This document shows, one piece after another, positions 48,105-60,107 of a stretch of DNA of 64,000 nucleotides. The position numbers and the translations under genes are program-made. The notes under the pieces are model-generated. The model was not told where the DNA came from. It was given only the letters and a program-made list of their open reading frames with translations, and made no database searches. The DNA comes from Euclidia mi (lineage: Eukaryota; Arthropoda; Insecta; Lepidoptera; Erebidae): positions 39,665,551-39,729,550 of the forward strand of contig OX123186.2 in the NCBI GenBank assembly GCA_944739405.2, read 5' to 3'. Every line of letters starts with the position of its first letter. Position 1 is the first letter of the stretch.

Positions 48105-48375
48105 AACTATATCTGCAATAAGTATAGTATACTATATTTATAATTAGCATAGTTCGTCATTTGTAATATTCATTTACTAGTTATAAGTGCAATATGTTTG
48201 AGTTATTGCAGATATGATACGGAGCCTTATTTACGGTATTAAATAATGTACTAATTATTTCTGCAATAAGTAGAGTTACTGCATTTATAATTACCATATT
48301 CCGTTACTTGTGATTCTCATTTACTAGTTATAAGTACAATAAGCTTGAGTTATTGCAGTTATCTTAAGGAACCTT
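48105..48375. repeat. Two tandem units of about 147 bp
   Basis: ctgcaataagta begins at 48113 and 48261, and gagttattgcag at 48200 and 48347; the interior words tttataatta.cata and tcatttactagttataagt also repeat. Each unit is itself framed by ctgcaataa and ttattgcag, an inverted pair. Confidence 0.8.
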
Positions 48376-48479
48376 ATCAATAATTATGGGAAGGATACTA
48401 AAATTGATTTAGTAAGTAGATATATATTGCATTTATTTCTAGGAAGAGTAAATGAATCCAGTATACCTACGCGATATCA

Positions 48480-48735
48480 ATTGCAATATACTCATTACTT
48501 CAGAGGTCTCTTGGCTTTTGCAATAATGTTTGAGTTGGTTGATGGGGTCTGTAATGGGTTCGATTCCCGGTAAATAATGTGCTGATGATTAATAATAATT
48601 ATTAATAACCAATGCAATATACTCATTGCCTCGGAGGCCTCTTGGCTTTTGGAATAATTTGTTTGCGTCGGTTGATGAGGTAGGTAATGGATTCGATTCC
48701 CGGTAAATAATGTGCTAATCATTAATAATAGTTAT
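48480..48735 (+). repeat. Tandem dimer of a tRNA-like (box B) unit
   Basis: Two units about 132 bp apart share tgcaatatactcatt, tcttggctttt, ggttgatg.gg and (g)gattcgattcccggtaaataatgtgct. The box B-like words are at 48557-48567 and 48690-48700. They resemble pol III promoter heads without a known tail. They are not intact tRNAs, as no cloverleaf arms were found. Confidence 0.7.
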
Positions 48736-48867
48736 TATTTGAGCATTAGCACATAAAGAACATAGCTTATTTTATTGAAAAGGCTACGTAACCGCAACTG
48801 TATTTTTATATTACTAAGAACGTTCATAGTAACGTAAAAATAAAAGTATCAGGTTACAGTTAGGCAA

Positions 48868-49042
48868 AAGAGTTATTGGGCTTTTCTGAATTCTCAGTAG
48901 CAGCTCGGAGTCTGGTGATGTGCCCGGTAACGGCAATCGGCTCGCTCCCTATTACGTGGGACCTAAAAATTCATAGCGAAATGTGGGTGTAATATTACAC
49001 CTCTGCCTACCTCTTAGGGGATATACGCGTGAGTCTATAAAA
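48868..49042 (+). mobile_element. 5'-truncated SINE with RTE-type tail
   Basis: The body agagttattgggcttttctg..cggcaatcggctcgctccct and tail cctctgcctacctcttaggg..gcgtgagtctat match first-family SINEs. The tRNA head is lacking. Confidence 0.85.
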
Positions 49043-52000
49043 AAAAAGTTAGGTAAACTTGATTACGATAATGATTAGAATTATATTAGAGAAGGTATGG
49101 AAGGACCAGGTACTGTATTCAGATGAAACAAAATGCTATCATGAAATTCTAAAATAATCTTTCGTCCTCATTTTTGGCTTTTTCAGTGTACAAATCTAAC
49201 TAGTTATGTATAACGTCCCATCTGATATCAACAAAACAAAATCTCCATTTGACGTGTCCATTTAAAAATATATTTTGCCCTCATCCATAAACGTCAAAGC
49301 CCAGGCAAATCAATAACCGACCGAAACAAATGCAAAAAGGACAACACAAAAACGGTATACGTCCAAAACACACATCCAAAGCGATATTATCAACTGATAA
49401 AACCCCAAGGGTGCTTGTTCATCTTCCACTTCTCTAGCAACACAGAAAACAACTCAAAAACGTACAATTTTGGGAGCGCGAATATCCACCATCAAAGAAC
49501 ATTATCATGGACTCTATCAACCATATTTAAATTTTCATTACAACCTTTTTCTACAAGGTTGTCACGCGTTTGACCTGAAAAGTCACTTGAAATTTAATAA
49601 CGTCTTTTATACAGAAATTTAAACAGCAATTTCTACCTTTACCTGACTCAAAGGCTAATTGCCCTTTTCCAACAAATTAATAATACTCAGACAAAAAGAC
49701 TTTTTCACGTAAATTGAGGGCTTTATGTATTTTTGAGTTTCTTTCTTTGGTTTCAAGCATTTGTCTAACCGCCGACGAGTAAATCAATAATCTCCTGTCC
49801 ATTAAACGGTTCACAGCCAAAACAATGAACAATCTACGAAGAGTGTCATACAATTCAATACTTACATTTATAAAGTGATCTTAGACTCATTACCACAAAT
49901 AAGAAGTGTTAACAAAATATCAGTGATGCATCAACCTTTATCACTAAAACATGTAAAAATATGCAAAACTATCGTTGATCACGTCAATTTTACGTCATAA
50001 CTGAGCATATGATGTGGAGATAGTTAAGTGGCTAGAGACTGGCTTAGGCTTGATTTTACTACGATAGCCGACTACCTGGTCGAAGTGTAGTATCATATAT
50101 TTTTAGCAGTAGAAATTTTCACGCCAAGTATTTTGATTCAAATCACAAAGCCATAAATTTTACTATACGCAAGAGAAAAGGACTGAATAAATTAAAAATA
50201 CAGTAAAAGAGAAAGATTTGTCAACTCAAATTATCAAATTAAAAATATATCATATCGATCTCGTGAATTTTCTAGTTTATTGAATGTACCAGTCGTGTTA
50301 GTGAAGCATCTTCACAATATTCCATATTTTGTGATCGCCTTTTACTTAGTCACTAGCTTAGGACTAAAGTATATAATTTTACAATAAAATATTTGTTTTC
50401 ATAAATTTTAGGGAACCTAATACAAAGCCAAGTAAAACGATCCCTAACAGTTGTAGAGCTTCTATAAGCTATTATAACAAGAAAGGTAATTGCCCTTGCT
50501 TAGTTTAATTGCTCTAAAGTGCTGGAATTTGTTTTTAAGTACTAAAATAAGTATCTAAATTACTCTTGTCTTTATTATTGCTCCATGCCAGAAATTATGG
50601 ACTCTTTAGAACAAAAAAGTTCATACTTTTATCAACATATTTAGGTACGTGAATTTTTTTATATTGCTGTGAAATTTCTACTTCATTTTTGTTTGTAGGC
50701 AAAAAATTCTGCAGTTTGTATTAAAATTCAACAAACGTTCTATAATACACCTTGTTCAAGTAAACAGGAAGGTAATTTCCATTTCCAAACGGCAATATCA
50801 AAGAAAACGAAAACATTTTAATCTAAGCAGATTCTTTCGATTCAACCCTTTGTGATACGATATTAATTCAAAACGATTATCAGAAAACATACAAAGTGCA
50901 AACTTTGTTTGAAGTGGAATAGAATACAGCTCTTTGTTCTCCTTAGCCCGATATCCGTTTACATAGTCAAGTAAAGGAACACTCTACTTCTGCGTCACTT
51001 AGTTTTCTCAGAAAATTCCTGTAACAAGTATTTTAGTCGTATTTTGTAGCTTTTACTTTAAAGCATTCAAATCGCCAGGTAAAGAAAACTGAATTTCATG
51101 GCTAATAAACTCATGTAATATAAGGCAGGATAAAAACATATTTTTGGAATGAAAATACTGAACTTATCTTTATGCTTTCTCTTACCTTTATCGCCGAAGA
51201 GAAAAGACTGAGAGACATGGCGGCGTCCTACCATTTTTAATATAATTAAATGGGTTGAAAAGAATTTTATTATAAAGCAAGATGCTTGGATGTAAAACTT
51301 ATTCTATTAGCTAGTACTGGCCTGATCATTATTCGGAAAATGGTCAAAATTTTCTAAGCTTTTGCTTCGGCTTTCGAATAATGGACTTTTTACAACTGCG
51401 TCTACCTTTCAAAAAAGAAGAATTGCTGAAATTGGGCAACATTAGACGCTGCCGCACCATTAAATTGCGAGCAGAAGTTAACTTACTTGGGGCAGTTGGG
51501 GCGTACAAATTACATCAGTCTTAGTTTAGTAACACGGAATTGTCGGCAGAATTCTTTAAGAGGCGTAGGTATCTCCGTTATACTGACGTCGAAATCCAAG
51601 AATCGAGTAAATTGAGTCTGCGGTTAATTCGTCTCGTAGGCCATTCAATCGACCTAATTCGGAGTGATCTCATTCGGCTAATGGCCGCAATGTTTCACCT
51701 GAGCGCGTCTCCAGCAGTGGATTGAAGTATTTGTTCAGAGAATGATAGCCCTTAGAATTACAGTAAGGGAAAGTAACAAGCCAGCAGACGACGATTTATG
51801 GTTAAGTACTTTATTGGCATATGTTAGACATTGGAAGGTTAGTCGGGTAGAAATCAAGTAAATTTATTAGATTTACTTTTACACTGTCTATACTTACCTT
51901 CATTTTGATATAGCTAGTGATAAAATTAACATTTTTATATAAAAGTAGCAGAGTAAAATTCAATTTACAAATAATCTTCATTAGTAACCAACTCAGGCTT

Positions 52001-54540
52001 ACCACACAAAACCTAAACCAAAGCACCGGATATTTTGTTCTAAAAAGAAAACGTTGAAAAACTAACTTATAAGCAAATCTCGTACCGCTGAGAGGGGCAA
52101 TAAACATTCTTGGAAAAACATGCCCCAATATGAAGGTATTGAACTTTCCCGTCTTGCTATGATACTTTACATGATTTTATGTTCACATACATGAAACAAC
52201 GCCCACCGTCCGACGCCCTACAGCAGCGAAACCAAACAAAGGAATATCCCTTCATACGATAGTTTACTATGTTTGCGTTCCAGCTTTATGCACTGTACCA
52301 TGAATATTTTATTTTACGTGATCAACATCTCTATTGCTTGTTTAAGCTATCGCGAGAAACGAAAATATTTGATTATATAAAACTTTGGGTTGATTTATGT
52401 ATTTATTGGGATAATGTTGCGGGCAGATGTTGTTGATATTTAGATGAAGAGGCTGTATTTGCATAGGAACGAGTGTAACGACCATTTGATTCGAGTGGGC
52501 CACTTCCGTCACAGCTGCAGAGAGCAAGCGAGGATTTACATCGGGAGGAAATTCGTGTTGTACTATAACATCGTCTTGAGATCACCATTTTCTCGTAATG
52601 GGTCGTGGAGAGGTTTAGGGAATGGCCAGTGTTCATTAAAGAACACTTACGACGTACCCACTGAAATTATCTTGTGGTGTTTTCTTAGATTAGGTGCCGT
52701 GCATTGTCAGAAGTTATGGGATACTATCAGTTCTTATACGAGTAGGTACGTAACGACTAAGAGCTAGTTATCTAATGACGATGAAGATCACTTCCGTACA
52801 AAGCATACGTACGTTTTTATTCCGTACATTTTCCATTACGTCAGACCGGTCCATAAGCGGCGAGTAAAAAGGCCTCTTCATCCAGCACCCGTACAAGTTC
52901 TATAAATAAAGATCTTAATATTATGCTTGAAACAGACGTTAATTTAAAATGTATTGTTTTTCACTCTGCCAGTGAATTCGATGGTCAGTCAAATCCCTTG
53001 ATCACATGCCGATATGTGGCAATGAGAAATGGACCTATATATTTTTTGGGCTTGCGTTTGAAAACCCAATTGTAAGCTCCACTACTAAAAATGTGGGGCA
53101 TAATGGAGAAGGCCCTTTTAGAAGCGTTCAGGCTTACTCAAAACTGTATTCCTTTAAAAGTTGTGAAGATACAAGTTCACAAAAATTACGTTTGTAAAAC
53201 ATAAGGTTGGTCTGGACAAACCAATTTTATGTTCAGTCAATTACCTCACGGTCAAACTTATAGTCTACCTATATGATAGGCATGTGGCTCTACAGACCAA
53301 ATCTACGTAAAACTGTATGTACCTTCGCATTCAATTACTCTCTATAAACTCGACACCACATCTGTTGTATTTTTCCTTTATTTTTTACTGTGAAAAGTCC
53401 TTCGTACATTAATATTTAAACTTTTAAGGAATATTTATTGTACCCAATCGTAATAATATTAAAAAGGGAGTGACCAAAAAAGATGCCACAAAAATATCGC
53501 AAAGTCGTATTAGCCTCATTAAAAGTCAAGGAAAACATCGTCAGAAAATGTTTTTCTTTTGGGACTATTTTATTTTATATCAATGTCTCCCATTGAATAA
53601 TTTATATGAAAAGACGCAATGTTTTCTTCTTTTACGTATTCGCATTAGTATGTAAACATTGGCAAATCATGAATTTAAAAATATAATTGAAAGGTATAAT
53701 AAAAACATCATAAATTTGTTTAGATATCAAATCCATCGTAAGATTAGGTACTAGACCCGTAGAATCTATGTATGCTTGTAGATGTTACATATATTATCAC
53801 ATTTTAACTTTAGTTGTGTGTGTGTATGTATGTATGCGTGACTTAAGTTGAGTGTACGATTTAACGATCACCGCAAAACATTGAAACATGAATAACCCAA
53901 ATTTAGACTCGGCAACAACTCAAGCGAAACCTACGCAATAAATAGTCACCAGTCAGTTTTAATTACAAACTAAACATTTTAATAGTCACCGGGATGTTAA
54001 TGGTGAATATGAATGTATGGCGGTATAAAAATGCCTGTGGTCAAAAATAGTCGTAATTCCGCCGTCGTCGTTTGGACGCGGCCGGATTTCGGAGTGAATA
54101 CATAATGACATCCGATGATTACATTTGTAATTGTATTATCACAGCAATTCTTGTTATGGTATTTCTAATGACCTGTGCCTTTTTCAGCTATGGCGCTGTG
54201 CAATATAGCACGTTGCTAGTTTAGCACCTAAATCTTAGAGTGTGCAAAGATGTTACACGATTAACAAAAGGTATTGTTGTGCTGGAGAAGTTTATGCATG
54301 TTTATTGTCTGGAATATGATAGAAATTAAATTGAATAAATACTAACATACTATACTATCAGATATCTAAACATCAATATTTATGTACTTAACCAGTCTCA
54401 TCCCGAAATTATTTTGAAATAATTATGACTTGGCTTAATGACTTAGGTCACGTATTTTTTTTTTTATAATATTCTACTACAATCACACAACACAATCTAG
54501 TCCCAAACTAAGCAGAAGCTTGTACTATGGGTACTAGATA
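49043..54540. other. Long unassigned AT-rich stretch
   Basis: No gene or repeat is recognised with confidence over 5.5 kb, which is the longest such gap in the window. A frame at 52444-52767 (plus, 107 codons) and overlapping minus frames at 52342-52636 show no known domain. A (TG)n/(TATG)n patch lies at 53815-53840. This could be intron or intergenic DNA. Confidence 0.45.
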
Positions 54541-54544
54541 ATGG

Positions 54545-54718
54545 ATAAACATACATATATACCTTTTTTTGTAAATACATACATATTATACGTAGAAACA
54601 CCCAGACCAAGACAAACATCCATGTTCATGCACACAAATGTTTGCCTTGAGCAGGAATCGAACCCGCGACCTTCGGCGTAGCAGTCGCTTACACTCCCGC
54701 GGCGCCAACCGGTCGTCA
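54545..54718 (-). mobile_element. tRNA-headed SINE of a third family
   Basis: On the minus strand the head accggttggcgccgcggg and box B (gggttcgattcctg, 54652-54668) precede aaggcaaacatttgtgtgc..gtttgtcttggtctgggtgt. The tail differs from the RTE-tailed SINEs. Confidence 0.78.
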
Positions 54719-55024
54719 GATTTGAAGGACACATGATAGCTATACCTATATAAAAAGTAACATTCAAAGGTATTTTTCAGGGTAAGTAAGTAGGTTTTAT
54801 TGTCACACCATTACTACGCACAATCATTTCATGTTACATAAATAGGGTACATAATAAATACATACATAATTATGTACTTATTGTAATGAAGAGTCTGGGA
54901 TTATGAATTATGAAAATGTTATGCGACTAAATAACTTCAACGAAATACAACATTTCAATGAAATATATATATATTTAAAATACTATAATATAAATCAAAT
55001 TATAATAACATTATAATTTGATTT

Positions 55025-55249
55025 CATCATCAGCCTTTCCCAGTCCACTGCTAGAGGCCTAGTCCTCTCCTTTGAAAGGAGGAATTGGCCTACTATACCA
55101 CGCTGGCCAAACGGATTGGTATACGGTTTGTATCAAGTTTTCCTTCTCTTACAGTGTTGTTCTCTGCATAATATGCTCCCTCTGTCGGCTCTTACGACAC
55201 CCATGGGATGATATGGGGCGGTGACATTCCGTATTCTTAATCCGTCACC
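55025..55249 (-). mobile_element. Short LINE/SINE-type retroposon with ATG tail, copy 1
   Basis: A 10-bp target-site duplication aatttgattt lies at 55015-55024 and 55250-55259. The sense strand is minus: ggtgacggattaagaatacg..gtcgtaagagccgac..ccacgctggccaa (reverse) ..cagtggactggg..gctgatgatg. A second copy lies inverted at 57991-58240. Confidence 0.83.
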
Positions 55250-55539
55250 AATTTGATTTATCAATGGCAAATTATTTATTATTCTTATAATAAAAGTAAA
55301 ATATTTTTAAAGGGTTATTATATGCGTCTCAAATTCTACGAAAGCAAGTATTTATATTGTTTTGATTGTTGTACTCAACAGTGTGCACTTTATTGAAGAT
55401 AACATTTCAGATCCCATTGAAAAGAGTTGTTCCTCGAGTGATCTTATAGCAAAGTGAAGAATGCTATCAAAACAATATACAGCAATCAGTTCACTTGCTT
55501 CAGAAAGTAGCAATTCTTTCTAAAGAAAGAATGCCATAG

Positions 55540-55625
55540 TCAACCACGTTGGCCAAGTGCAGGTTGGCAGACTTCACATGTCTTTTGAGAACATTATGGA
55601 GAACTTTCATGCCCGGTTTCTGAAG
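55540..55625 (-). mobile_element. Remnant of a common lepidopteran SINE/LINE tail
   Basis: gtcaaccacgttggccaagtgcaggttggcagacttcaca..ttgagaacattatggagaact is read in minus orientation; shorter parts recur near 60488-60525. Confidence 0.5.
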
Positions 55626-55789
55626 TTCCCAGAAGTACTCTCAACAGTTATAGATTCAATATAGTTATGGAAAGGATAAACGTTGGTTAACTGATACTGC
55701 GTTTCTGAATACCCATTGAAGCGTTTAATAACTATTGAACCAATACCAAGTTTTTACGTGTTGAGTTTTAATGACAGTTGAATTTATTC

Positions 55790-56010
55790 AACTACTAGAG
55801 GACGCCAGCAGCTACGCCTGCATTTTTTTAATTTACCCGTTTAGGCCGATCCCGTGGGAATTTCGGGAAATCCCTTCTTAGTACACCCCTACGTTCCCCA
55901 AGGAACATACATGCCAAATTTCAGCTTCCTGCGCCCAATAGTTTCGGCTTTAGCGTGTCTGTCAGTCAGTCAGTAACGCAAGGATTTTATATATTAAGAT
56001 TTTAATTTTT
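55790..56010 (-). mobile_element. Helitron-like fragment, family B copy 3 (inverted)
   Basis: In minus orientation: ttactgactgactgacagac, aactattgggcgcaggaagc, gaaatttggcatgtatgttc and ctaagaagggatttcccgaa. It ends on the left with gcaggcgtagctgctggcgt. Confidence 0.65.
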
Positions 56011-56140
56011 CTGTTAAACTAGTTTTTTAATCATATATTTTTTTTCCGGAGTAAAGAACTAGTTCAGCTCGTAATTTTACTAAAATAATCCGATGTTGTA
56101 GTGTCATTCGTAATGGCTGTATACCTATTTTTTTGTATTA

Positions 56141-56336
56141 CTAGGTGTAAAATCCCTTCGGATCTCCGACTCTTGGCAAAACGAGAGCCGAAGTATGTGG
56201 TGTTACCACTAAAAACCACCTCGACTTTCTCATGTACCCGTGTGTCGGAGGGTGGAGCATCGCCAAAGCATTTGTCGCAACACCGACACGCCTCTGCTCC
56301 CGCGACCACACCTGACTGCGACGGACAGACAAATTA
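56141..56336 (-). mobile_element. GC-rich structured retroposon, internally deleted copy
   Basis: The 3' end (sense minus) tcggagatccgaagggatttt and the gtcggagggtgg region are kept, but the sequence jumps from the latter stem-loop directly to the cgacacgcctc region and ends near the acggacagac block. The central stem-loops and 5' hairpin are missing. Confidence 0.8.
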
Positions 56337-56664
56337 AAAAAAAAAGTATAAAGCAGTAAAAATCTTACTGAAAGGGAGAAGATGCTTCTTTTCCAAGTAG
56401 CCAAAGGTTTCATAACTATGATAAATTATAAAAATAAGAGGTATTTTTCTCAGATCAAAGGTTTTTTGGTTTGACAGATATTAAACTTCAACTAAAGTTA
56501 TGGAACCGATAAACGGCGAACATTGGTCGGTTAAGTTAAACTAAGGATAACTGGAGTTTATGTAATGTGATGCGTTGTTCATAAACGCATTTTCTTGAGT
56601 TATCGAACCAATAACGCTAACGGATAGATAAACCACCGATAAAAGTATCCCAGAAACCGGACAT

Positions 56665-56830
56665 CAGACACGCAGTTTTCCTCACGATGTTTTTCTTCAC
56701 CGTTTAGCAAGCGATAATTAACAATTTAATACGCACATAGCTTCGAAAAGTCGAAGTGCCGTGGATTTGAACCCGAGACGCTCTGCGTGGCAGTCCGTCG
56801 GTCTCTCCACTAGGCTATTGCTGCCCTTTT
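56665..56830 (-). mobile_element. SINE of the second family
   Basis: The minus strand reads gcaatagcctagtggagaga (box A region), cgggttcaaatcc (box B), cggcacttcgacttttcgaa, then ttaattatcgcttgctaaac and gaagaaaaacatcgtgagga. It is the longest copy of this family here. Confidence 0.78.
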
Positions 56831-56882
56831 ATATTCTGTATACAGGAATACGAGTAATTACAAATCACTCTGTGTATACAAT

Positions 56883-57085
56883 TCTTGCGTTATAACTGCC
56901 TGGCTGACAGACAACGCACAGCCAAAACAACTGGGTGCAACTGAAATTTGGCATGTATATTCTTTGGGAGCCGCAAGTGTGCACTAAAAAGGGATTTCCC
57001 GAAATTGCCACGGAGACGGGCAGAAACGGTTAAATTAAAATGTATGTGCGGGCGTAGCAGCGGAAATCCTCAAATTATGTTTATT
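56883..57085 (+). mobile_element. Helitron-like fragment, family B copy 4
   Basis: ttgcgttataactgcctggc, acagacaacgcacagcc, actaaaaagggatttcccga and gtgcgggcgtagcagcgg match the other copies. Confidence 0.65.
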
Positions 57086-57125
57086 TCAAACAATGCTTGC
57101 AAACGAGAATTCTTAAATATGGCTC

Positions 57126-57200
57126 AAGAATTCGTTATTTGTTTACTCATAATTTAACGTACATTACGTTAAATTATGAGTAAACAAATAACGAATTCTT
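57126..57200. repeat. Perfect 35-bp inverted repeat
   Basis: Arms 57126-57160 and 57166-57200 are exact complements with the 5-nt spacer acatt. No mismatch was found. It would form a cruciform or a 35-bp RNA hairpin. Confidence 0.9.
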
Positions 57201-57981
57201 TCTAGAATCATCCATGAGCTAAAAGCCCAATAAAATAGACAAATAAGAAACTCGCCAGACATAAAAAATACATTTCGTATTTCTACACAGTAAAATTAGG
57301 TATATATTTTTTTTAAACGATCGCATACCAAACTCACAAAGGCTAGACGATCTATACAAACATCGTTTAAGTAACATACTTTGTCTACCGTGAATAACTA
57401 TTCGCACAAAATAAAGACGTTGAAAGTATACGGAATACAAAACAGGTCTAGGCATAATCCGAATAATGACACAAGGAAAACTATTTTATTATTCACAAAC
57501 ACTATCAAAGAAGTTCCAGCTCGCTGAAATTATTTGCATCAGAAAGAAGCAGCGCCAACTACTTGTGAAGTACACTCTCAGTTGACTGAAAACATCCGAA
57601 AGGTATTTAGATGCAGATTGTTATATTTTTGTTCGTATAATGTATGTAAAGAGCTTCCTGTTTGTGACAAATATTTTGTCCAGTTCCGCTCGCCGTGTCG
57701 TCGCCGCAGTTGTTAGAACAGAACGCTTAATCGGGATTTATAAAGTGGTATTCTCGTGTTTGTGCTGAATTTAAGCTAAAAAGCTAAGCCCTAATTTATG
57801 GTACGTATGTATGTAACAAAAATATACATACCTATATAATTTTTTTACACGCAAATATGGGAGAGCCCATTTACATCATCTATTTAACATTCGAAGCGTT
57901 TGTTTATAGTAGTAACCATAAGGTAACACGTAATAAAAAATGTGTCTGTCACTATACGTCGAATATTGAAAAACGTGTTCC
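57201..57981. other. Unassigned DNA
   Basis: No gene recognised. Confidence 0.4.
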
Positions 57982-57990
57982 TTATCAAAA

Positions 57991-58240
57991 ATTTGAGAAA
58001 AAAATATTCCGTGTGGTGACGGATTAAGAATACGGAATGTCACCATCCCATATCATCCCACAGGTGTCGTAAGAGCCGTCAGAGGGACTATACTATGCAG
58101 AGAACAGCACTGTAAGAGAAGGAAAACTTGAAACAAACCCTGTACCAACCCGTTTGGCCAGCGTGGTATAGAAGGCCAATTCCTCCTTTCAAAGGAGAGG
58201 CCTAGTCCAGCAGTGGACTGTAAGGGGCTGATGATGATGA
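57991..58240 (+). mobile_element. Short LINE/SINE-type retroposon with ATG tail, copy 2
   Basis: Same element as 55025-55249 in the opposite orientation: ggtgacggattaagaatacg..gtcgtaagagccgtc..gcctagtccagcagtggactg..gctgatgatgatga. A 9-bp duplication ttatcaaaa (57982-57990, 58241-58249) supports the ends. Confidence 0.78.
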
Positions 58241-58366
58241 TTATCAAAACTCTATTTATAAATTTTTATATCTTACCTAATTTTTACCTTCAGGCTATGT
58301 ATTACACGGTTAATTCAACTTATATTCGTCACATAGGTACATTGTTTCAAACATGTTTATTCTTCT

Positions 58367-59040
58367 TAGGTTTCCGTAGCCAAAAAAACGGAACACCTAT
58401 AAATTCTCCATTTCTGCTTCTGCCTGTCTATCCGCCCGTGTCACGCCTACGTTATGCCGAAACTATTGAGACTACACATTTTAACATTGGTAGGTAGATG
58501 TATTCTGTGAACCGCTTCACGATCTTTATACAATCATTAAAAAAATTGAAAATTGCGGGGGCTCGCGATACATGGAACTGACAGATTTTTTGTTTATTCC
58601 ATCGTATATATGCGGCGTGTATATGGATAGCTCTTTAAAAGTGTGATAAAGGTTTCTAAAACCATTGTTCCACAAAATGAATTGTTTAAAAGACAGACGC
58701 TCCCAAAGTGGTAAAATGATTGATCCTCCCTCTAACTTTCAAAGTGAAACAATGACAACTCTAGAAAAAATCACGTAATGCAAATAAATATATATGCGTA
58801 TCGTAACAAAAACTTCCAAAGAAAATTGGTCCGAACGAGATGTAGTGATCGTTTTTGAGATAAAGCACAATATCAATAACCGCAAATATAACTTTGTCCT
58901 TTATACAAATACTATGCAAAACAAAGGTTTTTTGGTAATGAAAAAGTGATAGTGGTATTTGGTTAGGTAAAGATATAGGGTATGTTAAGTGAATATATCC
59001 TACTACGGAACCCTCCATAGGTGAGTGCGACTCGAACTTG
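58367..59040. mobile_element. Unclassified lepidopteran repeat bounded by ttccgtag / ctacggaa
   Basis: The left edge tttccgtagccaaaaaaacg and the right edge ctactacggaaccctccata, followed by gtgagtgcgactcgaacttg, are phrases seen in a widespread lepidopteran repeat. The small minus frame (58761-59018, ending in the right edge) shows no domain. Confidence 0.45.
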
Positions 59041-59333
59041 ATTTAATTATTTGTTGGTGCGTCCGTCCTCTTCAAACTCTTTTATTCCAGCTTAGAGCTT
59101 TTGAAGGCTATCACTAAAACAATTCAGAGCCAGATTAGTACAACAAATAGGTTGTCTTGTCGACTTCTCTAGGTGTTCGGGTCAGGCAAAACTAACAGAG
59201 CCCGATCTGGCAGAGTAACCCACTGTTTCTGGATCTGACGAACATGCGTTTGAAGCCGTGTTTCGTCGAAGTCCGAGCTGACCGCTTCAAACGCATTTTC
59301 TTCAAAGTTATGGTGAGACAAGCTACTAAATGA

Positions 59334-59428
59334 AAAGCCGGCATCATCTAGAATAGGGTTTTGACATGTATAAGTGTTGTAAACAACCAAAATGCAGAAA
59401 TAAATATGTCTTTATGTCTTTATGTCTT
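59334..59428 (+). mobile_element. 95-bp LINE 3'-end insertion
   Basis: Identical to the end of the element at 43374-43460, with tail (tatgtctt)n. A 7-bp duplication taaatga lies at 59327-59333 and 59429-59435. Confidence 0.85.
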
Positions 59429-59694
59429 TAAATGATCCCTCAAAGTGCTAGACATACATAACCCACATTTAATTCTTTAAGTCCCTAGTAACATTTTAAA
59501 AGTAATCGAATCCGTAAAATTGGCATGTAAAGTCTTATAAATGGCATTTGTATAAACCGGAGATATTCAGAATTACGAGATATTTGATATTTCATAAAAT
59601 AATTGGTAACGAGTCAAATTTGACGTGGGTCCCAGGATAAATCTTCAAATGTACAATATTAATATAGGAGTAAATGGAGAAATTTATTATGGAT

Positions 59695-60096
59695 ACTTTA
59701 GTCCCACGTTATAGGGGGCGAGCCTATTGCCGCACCGGGCTCATTTCCAAACTTCGTGCTGCTACTGAGAATTTCGTGACAGAAAAACCCAATAACACTT
59801 CCCGACCCAGGAATCGAACCCGGGACCTCCCGATCCCACGCGCATATTTATGGCACGAGACCAACGAGGCAGTCGTATAGGGTTTGATGTCGAGTTTTCC
59901 GTCTCTACGCAAAGATGGTATTTGCATCGTGTTATCCCTTAGTCGCCTCTTACGACACCCACGGGTAGATAGGGGCTGGTGACACTTGTATTCTATGCCG
60001 GCACCACACGGCATAAAAGTGGGTGTAGAAATACACCTCTGCCTACCCCTTCGGGGATAAAAGGCGTGACGATATGTATGTATGTATGTATGTATG
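59695..60096 (+). mobile_element. SINE insertion with inverted 5' half
   Basis: The 11-bp target-site duplication ttattatggat (59684-59694, 60097-60107) encloses two pieces. 59696-59895 is a first-family SINE head and body in minus orientation (box B at about 59811-59825). 59896-60096 runs plus: cttagtcgcctcttacgaca, gtgggtgtagaaatacacct, tctgcctaccccttcgggga, then (TATG)n. One event with an internal inversion explains both. Confidence 0.85.
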
Positions 60097-60107
60097 TTAT
60101 TATGGAT

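Noticed and set aside
52342..52767. Overlapping 61-107-codon frames on both strands
   Set aside because: No domain, no splice signals checked as convincing, and both strands open equally.
57126..57200. Rho-independent terminator
   Set aside because: Eukaryotic context, AT-rich long stem and no U tract.
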